NCBI GenBank assembly: GCA_035995885.1
Contig: DASYKC010000102.1
Location: forward strand, 1-43,002
Direction of reading: 5' to 3'
DNA length: 43,002 nt
Source of the DNA: Schlegelella_A sp035995885
GTDB taxonomy: Bacteria; Pseudomonadota; Gammaproteobacteria; Burkholderiales; Burkholderiaceae_C
The translations under genes were made by a program, and so were the position numbers. Below the pieces are notes generated by a model. The model made no database searches and had not been told where the DNA came from. It was given only the letters and a program-made list of their open reading frames with translations. This document shows positions 38,509 to 43,002 of this stretch, piece by piece. How positions within the stretch are numbered: the first letter of the stretch is position 1; each line of letters begins with the position of its first letter.

Positions 38509-39972
38509 CTAGTCCTCCTCGGCCCAGGCATAGCCGTCGCGGGCGACGAGCGCGCTCGCCGCCGCCGGGCCCCAGGTGCCGGCGGCGTAGGGCCGCAGCG
38601 GCGGCGCGTCGTCGCGGCGCCACGCCTCGAGGACCGGCTCGACCCAGCGCCACGCCTCTTCCTGCTCGTCGCTGCGAACGAAGAGATTGAGCCGGCCGGC
38701 GATCACGTCGAGAAGCAGCCGCTCGTACGCGCCGACGCGGTTCTCGGCGAACGCCTTGTCGAAGTCGAGGTCGAGCGAGACCGGCGCGAGCGCCTCGGCC
38801 TGGCCGGCGCCCTTGGCGGCGAGCAGGTGCAGCTCGAGGCCGTCTTCGGGCTGCAGCTTGATGACCAGCTTGTTCGGAGGATTCGCGCCCGGGAAGAGCG
38901 TGTGCGGCGTGCGCCTGAAGTTGACGACGATCTGCGCGTCGCGCTCGGCCAAGCGCTTGCCGGTGCGCAGGTAGAACGGCACGCCGGCCCAGCGCCAGTT
39001 CTGCACCTCGGTGCGCAGGGCGACGAAGGTCTCGGTCGTGCTGCTCCGCGGCACCTTGTCTTCCTCGAGGAAGCCGGGCACCGGCCTGGCGTCGACGGTG
39101 CCGGCGCGGTACAGGCCGCGGACGACGTCGCGGCCGACGCTGTCGGGAGTGAACGGCTTGAGCGAGCGCAGCACCTTCAGCTTCTCGTCGCGGATCGCGT
39201 CGGCGACCATCCGCGACGGCGGCTCCATCGCCACCATCGTCAGGAGCTGCAGCGCGTGGTTCTGGATCATGTCGCGCAGCGCGCCGGTGCGGCTGTAGAA
39301 ATCGCCGCGCGTGCCGACGCCGATCGATTCGGCGATCGTGATCTGCACGTTGGCGATGCACTCGCGCCGCCAGAGCGGCTCGAACAGGACGTTGCCGAAG
39401 CGCAGCGCCATCAGGTTCTGCACCGCCGGCTTGCCGAGGTAGTGGTCGATCCGGTATTCCTGCGCCTCGCTGAACACCGAGCGGACGACGCGGTTGATCT
39501 GCTGCGCGCTGGCCAAGTCATGGCCGAGCGGCTTCTCGAGGACGACGCGCACGTTCGGGCCGTTCAGCGCGGCGGCGCCGAGCTGGGCGCAGACGACCGG
39601 GAAGAGGTCGGGGCTGGTCGCCAGGTACATGACGACGACGTCGGCCGGCGCGGCCCGGCCGATCGGCGCCGCCAGCCAGTCGCGCAGGCGCGCGTAGTCG
39701 GCGGATTGCGAGAGGTCGAGGCGAAGGTGATGGAGAAGGGCGGCGAAGCGGTCGAACTCCTCGTCGCTCGGCCGCTTCGCGTCCTCGACCTCGTGGAAGC
39801 GGTCCTTCAGCCAGGCGCGGTAGCCGTCGTCGTCGAGCTCCTGGCGCGAGATCGCGAGGATGCGGCCGCCCTCGGGCAGCTTGCCGTGGCGCCAGGCCTG
39901 GAACAGCGCCGGCATCAGCTTTCGCCACGTCAGGTCGCCGGTGCCGCCGAAGAGAACCAGGTCGAAAGCCAT
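38509..39972 (-). CDS. zwf: Glucose-6-phosphate 1-dehydrogenase
   Basis: This is the cytoplasmic enzyme oxidising glucose-6-phosphate to 6-phosphogluconolactone with NAD(P)+, the entry to the pentose phosphate and Entner-Doudoroff routes. It has 487 residues, normal length. The dinucleotide motif is GGTGDLTWRKL (residues 9-19); the common form is GxxGDLAxRKL, so Thr-Trp is a mild variant. EKPLG is at 146-150 and the active-site signature R174-I-D-H177-Y-L-G-K181 is intact. SKE-like MIQNHALQLLTMVAMEPP and the C-terminal GTWGP are typical. The start at 39972 opens the nucleotide fold directly. No pgl, edd or eda gene is adjacent. It is divergent from the Fe-type binding-protein gene. Confidence 0.96.
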   Translation of the reverse strand: MAFDLVLFGGTGDLTWRKLMPALFQAWRHGKLPEGGRILAISRQELDDDGYRAWLKDRFHEVEDAKRPSDEEFDRFAALLHHLRLDLSQSADYARLRDWLAAPIGRAAPADVVVMYLATSPDLFPVVCAQLGAAALNGPNVRVVLEKPLGHDLASAQQINRVVRSVFSEAQEYRIDHYLGKPAVQNLMALRFGNVLFEPLWRRECIANVQITIAESIGVGTRGDFYSRTGALRDMIQNHALQLLTMVAMEPPSRMVADAIRDEKLKVLRSLKPFTPDSVGRDVVRGLYRAGTVDARPVPGFLEEDKVPRSSTTETFVALRTEVQNWRWAGVPFYLRTGKRLAERDAQIVVNFRRTPHTLFPGANPPNKLVIKLQPEDGLELHLLAAKGAGQAEALAPVSLDLDFDKAFAENRVGAYERLLLDVIAGRLNLFVRSDEQEEAWRWVEPVLEAWRRDDAPPLRPYAAGTWGPAAASALVARDGYAWAEED

Positions 39973-40048
39973 GGGGAGAGGATACGATGCCGCGCCGACC
40001 CGATGGGTCGGACCAGGCCGCGCGACGACGGCCGAAGCGGAGGAATGC

Positions 40049-41083
40049 ATGAAGAAGACATCGGCGCGCCGGGTCCTGCTCATCGTCGGCCTGGCCTGCG
40101 CGGCGTCGGTCGCGGCCCAGCCGCAGCCCGGGCAGGTGAACGTGATCTGCTCGGTCCAGGCCGACTGGTGCAACATGATCCAGACCGTGTTCGCGAAGAC
40201 GACCGGGATCAAGGTCAACATGTCGCTCAAGGGCTCGGGCGAGGCGCTGGCCCAGCTGATCGCCGAGAAGGCGAACCCGAAGACCGACGTCTGGTTCGGC
40301 GGCACCGGCGACCCGCACCTGCAGGCCGCGGAAAGCGACCTGACGATGGAGTACCGGTCGCCGACGCTCGCCCAGCTGCAGCCGTGGGCGCAGCAGCAGG
40401 CGAAGCAGTCGGGCTACAAGACCGTCGGCATCTATTCCGGGCCGCTCGGCTTCGGCTACAACACCGAGCTCCTCGCCAAGAAGAAGCTCGCCGTGCCGAG
40501 GAGCTGGGCCGATCTCCTCAAGCCCGAATACAAGGGCGAGATTCAGGTCGCCAACCCGGCGTCGAGCGGCACCGCCTACACGATGGTCGCGACGCTCGTC
40601 CAGCTGATGGGCGAGGACAAGGCCTTCGACTACATGAAGGGCCTGCACAGGAACATCGGCCAGTACACGCGCTCGGGCACCGGGCCGATCAAGGCGGTGG
40701 CGCGCGGCGAAACGGCGGTCTCGATCAGCTTCGTCCACGACGGCCCGGGCGAAAAGCTCCAGGGCTTTCCGGTCGAGACGGTGACGCCGGCCGAAGGAAC
40801 CGGCGCCGAGATCGGCTCGATGTCGATCGTCAAGGGCGCCAAGAACTTCGAGCAGGCCAGGAAGTTCTACGAATGGGCGCTGACGGCGCAGGCGCAGCAG
40901 TTCGGCGCCGCCACCCGGCAGTACCAGCTGCCGTCGAACAAGACGACGCCGGTCGACCCGCACGTTCCCGACTTCAGGAAGATCAGGCTGATCGACTACG
41001 ACTACGCGAAGTACGGCGCGAGCGCCGAGCGGCGCAGGCTGATCGCGAAGTGGGAGAAGGACGTCAACTCGCTGCCGCGCTGA
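40049..41083 (+). CDS. ABC transporter substrate-binding protein, Fe3+/AfuA-like
   Basis: This is the periplasmic binding subunit of a type-2 importer, 344 residues. The signal peptide is MKKTSARRVLLIVGLACAAS plus VAAQ. The mature protein starts near VNVICSVQADWCNMIQTVFA. Other family blocks are KTDVWFGGTGDPHLQAAES near residue 85, GIYSGPLGFGYNTELL near residue 130, SWADLLKPEYKGEIQVANP near residue 152 and YEWALTAQAQQFG near residue 273. A GGAGGA ribosome site precedes the ATG by four bases; an ATG at 40045 is out of frame. The paired permease is two genes on. The family includes ferric iron, phosphonate and organic-acid binders. The iron-binding tyrosine pair is not clear, so iron is only one option. 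Confidence 0.9.
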   Translation: MKKTSARRVLLIVGLACAASVAAQPQPGQVNVICSVQADWCNMIQTVFAKTTGIKVNMSLKGSGEALAQLIAEKANPKTDVWFGGTGDPHLQAAESDLTMEYRSPTLAQLQPWAQQQAKQSGYKTVGIYSGPLGFGYNTELLAKKKLAVPRSWADLLKPEYKGEIQVANPASSGTAYTMVATLVQLMGEDKAFDYMKGLHRNIGQYTRSGTGPIKAVARGETAVSISFVHDGPGEKLQGFPVETVTPAEGTGAEIGSMSIVKGAKNFEQARKFYEWALTAQAQQFGAATRQYQLPSNKTTPVDPHVPDFRKIRLIDYDYAKYGASAERRRLIAKWEKDVNSLPR

Positions 41084-41121
41084 AGCGCATCGGCGACGCT
41101 CGCTCGTCAACGGAGATCCGG

Positions 41122-41607
41122 ATGAACAGACTCGCATCGCTGTGCGGCCTCGTCGGCGCGCTTCTCGTCTCGGCCGCTTCGGCCCAGGTCGCGGTGCAGG
41201 CGGCGGCCGACCAGCAGGCGCTGCTCGCCAGCGCCGATGCGCGCCTCGCCGCCAACAAGCGCCTCGTCTACGACTTCTGGCGCGAGGTCTTCGAGGGCGC
41301 GCACATGGAGCTCGCCGACAAGTACCTGGCCGAGTCGTACATCCAGCACAACCCGAACGTGCCGACGGGACGCGCGGCGTTCATGGCCTTCTTCGCCAGG
41401 GTCGCGCAGCCGAAGCCGATCGAGGCGCGCATCAAGGCGCCGCTCGTCGCCGTCGTCGCCGAGGGCGACCTCGTCGTCCTCAGCTTCGCGCGCGAAGGCA
41501 CCGACCCGAAGGACGCGACGAAGAAGTACAGCACGACCTGGTTCGACATGTTCCGGATCGACAACGGCAGGATCGCCGAGCACTGGGACCCGGCGCCGAA
41601 GCAGTAG
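41122..41607 (+). CDS. Secreted SnoaL-like (NTF2-fold) protein
   Basis: This is a 161-residue NTF2-like protein of the SnoaL-like polyketide cyclase/predicted ester cyclase type. A signal peptide ends near SAASAQ (residues 1-22), so it should be periplasmic. The domain shows RLVYDFWREVFEGAHMELAD near residue 52, the diagnostic YIQHNPNVPTGRAAFMAFFA near residue 73, and a final WFDMFRIDNGRIAEHWDPAP. Exported relatives are common in proteobacteria, with no agreed reaction. The ATG at 41122 lies 38 bases after the binding-protein stop and 28 before the permease start, so it probably belongs to the transporter operon. Confidence 0.88.
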   Translation: MNRLASLCGLVGALLVSAASAQVAVQAAADQQALLASADARLAANKRLVYDFWREVFEGAHMELADKYLAESYIQHNPNVPTGRAAFMAFFARVAQPKPIEARIKAPLVAVVAEGDLVVLSFAREGTDPKDATKKYSTTWFDMFRIDNGRIAEHWDPAPKQ

Positions 41608-41635
41608 CGGCCGCGAAGCGCGCGTGGCGGCGACG

Positions 41636-43002
41636 ATGGCGCGCGATGACCGGTCGGCGGCGGCGTGGCTCGCCGTCGGCGTCGCCTCGTTCACGCTCTT
41701 GCCGTGGTACTTCCTCGCCGACAAGAGCGTGGCACAGGCGCTCGCCGACGTCTGGGGCGCGGCCGACAGCGCCAGCGCAGTCGTGCAGGCGGCGCGATAC
41801 GGCAGGCCGTGGCTGTGGCTCGTGGCGATCGGTCTTGGCGTCGCCTTCATCGGCACGCGCGCCGGCGCGCGGCGACGTCAGGGCGTGCTCGTCGCCGCCG
41901 GATCGCTGCTCGCGCTCGGCGCCGTCCTCGTCGGCGGCTTCGCGATCGGCGCGACCGGCTGGTCGTTCGGCGTCCTGACGCGATGGTTCGGCGCGCTGCC
42001 CGCGGGCCAGCCCGGCCTCGGCCTCGGCGGCGCCCTGACGCTGATCGCGTCGTCGATCCTGCTCGGCATCGGCGTCGCCCGGCTCGGCTGGGTGCGTGGC
42101 GACGCGTTCACGGCGAGCGCGATCGTCGTCTGCAGCGCCCTGCTGCTCCTCTTCGTCGCCTGGCCGGTCGCGCGCGCGCTCGCCGGCGCCTTCGTCGACG
42201 AGTCGGGCCAGCCGTCGCTCGCTGACCTCGCCGGGCGCATCGGCAACGAGCGCACCTGGGGCCTCTCGTGCCTGGCCGGCGGCGTGCGCTGCGGCGTCGC
42301 CTGGAACACGCTCTTCCTCGCCCTGCTGACGGCGACCGGGACGACGATCCTCGGCACCCTCATCGCCCTCCTCGCCGAGCGCGGCTCGGCGCGCCTGAAG
42401 CGCCCGCTGAACGCGCTCGCGCTGCTGCCGATCATCACGCCGCCCTTCGTCGTCGGCCTCGGCCTCATCCTCCTCTTCGGCCGCGCCGGCATCGTCAACC
42501 AGGTCCTCGAATCCGTCTTCGGCATCACGCCGTCGCGCTGGTTCTACGGCCTCTTCGGCATCTGGCTGGCGCAGCTGTTCGCGTTCACGCCGATCGCCTT
42601 CATGATCGTGCGCGGCGTCGTCGCCGGCATCAGCCCCTCGCTCGAGGAGGCGGCGCAGACGCTGCGCGCCGACCGCCGCACCGCGTTCTTCACGATCACC
42701 CTGCCGCTGCTGAAGCCGGGGCTGGCGAACGCCTTCCTGGTCGGCTTCATCGAAAGCATCGCCGACTTCGGCAACCCGATCGTCGTCGGCGGCCAGTTCT
42801 CGGTGCTCTCGACCGACGTCTTCTTCGCGATCGTCGGCGCGCAGTTCGACCAGGGCCGCGCCGCATCGCTGGCGCTGATCCTCTGCGCCTTCGCGCTGGC
42901 GGTGTTCTGGGCCCAGCAGCGGCTGCTGCGCGGCGCCGGCTTCGCGACCCTGACCGGCAAGGGCGACGGCGGCGTGCCGATGCGCCTGCCGTCCGGGCTG
43001 CA
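41636..43002 (+). CDS. Fe3+/2-aminoethylphosphonate-type ABC transporter permease (3' partial)
   Basis: This is the membrane subunit of the importer whose binding protein lies two genes upstream. The frame is open to the window end, giving 455 residues of a protein that is usually 550-720. The N-terminal 190 residues hold several extra hydrophobic helices (LAVGVASFTLLPWYFLADKS first). A first transport domain then begins near residue 225, with a Pro-rich PIITPPFVVGLGLILLFG segment and the EAA coupling loop LEEAAQTLRADRRTAFFTIT near residue 338, then GFIESIADFGNPIVVGG. FbpB/AfuB-type permeases fuse two such domains, so the second should lie beyond the window. A GTG at 41624 is an in-frame alternative start. 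Confidence 0.88.
   Translation, partial: MARDDRSAAAWLAVGVASFTLLPWYFLADKSVAQALADVWGAADSASAVVQAARYGRPWLWLVAIGLGVAFIGTRAGARRRQGVLVAAGSLLALGAVLVGGFAIGATGWSFGVLTRWFGALPAGQPGLGLGGALTLIASSILLGIGVARLGWVRGDAFTASAIVVCSALLLLFVAWPVARALAGAFVDESGQPSLADLAGRIGNERTWGLSCLAGGVRCGVAWNTLFLALLTATGTTILGTLIALLAERGSARLKRPLNALALLPIITPPFVVGLGLILLFGRAGIVNQVLESVFGITPSRWFYGLFGIWLAQLFAFTPIAFMIVRGVVAGISPSLEEAAQTLRADRRTAFFTITLPLLKPGLANAFLVGFIESIADFGNPIVVGGQFSVLSTDVFFAIVGAQFDQGRAASLALILCAFALAVFWAQQRLLRGAGFATLTGKGDGGVPMRLPSGL

Noticed and set aside
40045..40047. ATG four bases upstream of the Fe-type binding-protein start
   Set aside because: It is out of frame with the signal peptide. The ATG at 40049 gives MKKTSARR and a normal spacing from GGAGGA.

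Overview
The window is a very GC-rich, densely coding stretch of a bacterial chromosome. It holds 36 protein genes, two of them cut by the window ends, and no gap longer than about 255 bases. I saw no rRNA, tRNA, CRISPR array, transposase or phage gene. Several features point to a betaproteobacterium of the Burkholderiales (inference): a double-length UvrA, a G/C-run palindromic repeat of a type I associate with that order, a VanA-type Rieske oxygenase, abundant ABC importers, and a DUF4382/DUF5666 lipoprotein. The species cannot be named from this sequence.

Layout. Bases 1-4879 carry a branched-chain-amino-acid-type (Liv) ABC importer in the order binding protein, LivG, LivF, LivH, LivM, followed by a secreted serine hydrolase and an M16 zinc peptidase (to 7783). 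On the minus strand, 7800-11794 is a tight three-gene unit, read as YfiR-like periplasmic protein, then CHASE8-like hybrid histidine kinase, then amidohydrolase. A PuuE-like deacetylase (11958-12842, plus) runs tail-to-tail into a second minus-strand operon (17611 down to 12834): PotA-like ATPase, Tat-exported binding protein, PotB-like and PotC-like permeases, and an Asp/Glu/hydantoin racemase-family enzyme. Together these suggest uptake and processing of a small nitrogen compound, possibly a ureide or hydantoin (inference). Bases 17803-19082 hold a membrane protein and a FrnE/DsbA-like thiol oxidoreductase.

Bases 19232-25078 are one 1948-residue UvrA with two complete UvrA units in tandem. 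It is interrupted in frame by a 66-base palindromic repeat. Downstream are a 69-residue conserved protein, an O-methyltransferase and a small membrane protein, then on the minus strand a large lipoprotein, VanA, a DUF4142 protein and a protein with an internally duplicated helix-membrane module. Bases 31096-37040 are a complete tripartite RND efflux operon (pump, adaptor, outer-membrane channel). The pump has an Asp-Gln pair where most relatives have Asp-Asp. Then come a small conserved protein, phosphatidylserine synthase, a 59-residue acidic protein and glucose-6-phosphate dehydrogenase. The window ends in a Fe3+-type ABC importer whose binding-protein and permease genes flank a secreted SnoaL-like protein.

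The observations most worth a second look are the repeat inside uvrA, the YfiR/CHASE8 pair wired to a histidine kinase, the RND pump with an altered proton-relay pair, the single-cysteine racemase in a transporter operon, and a hairpin-rich non-coding segment at 26001-26255.
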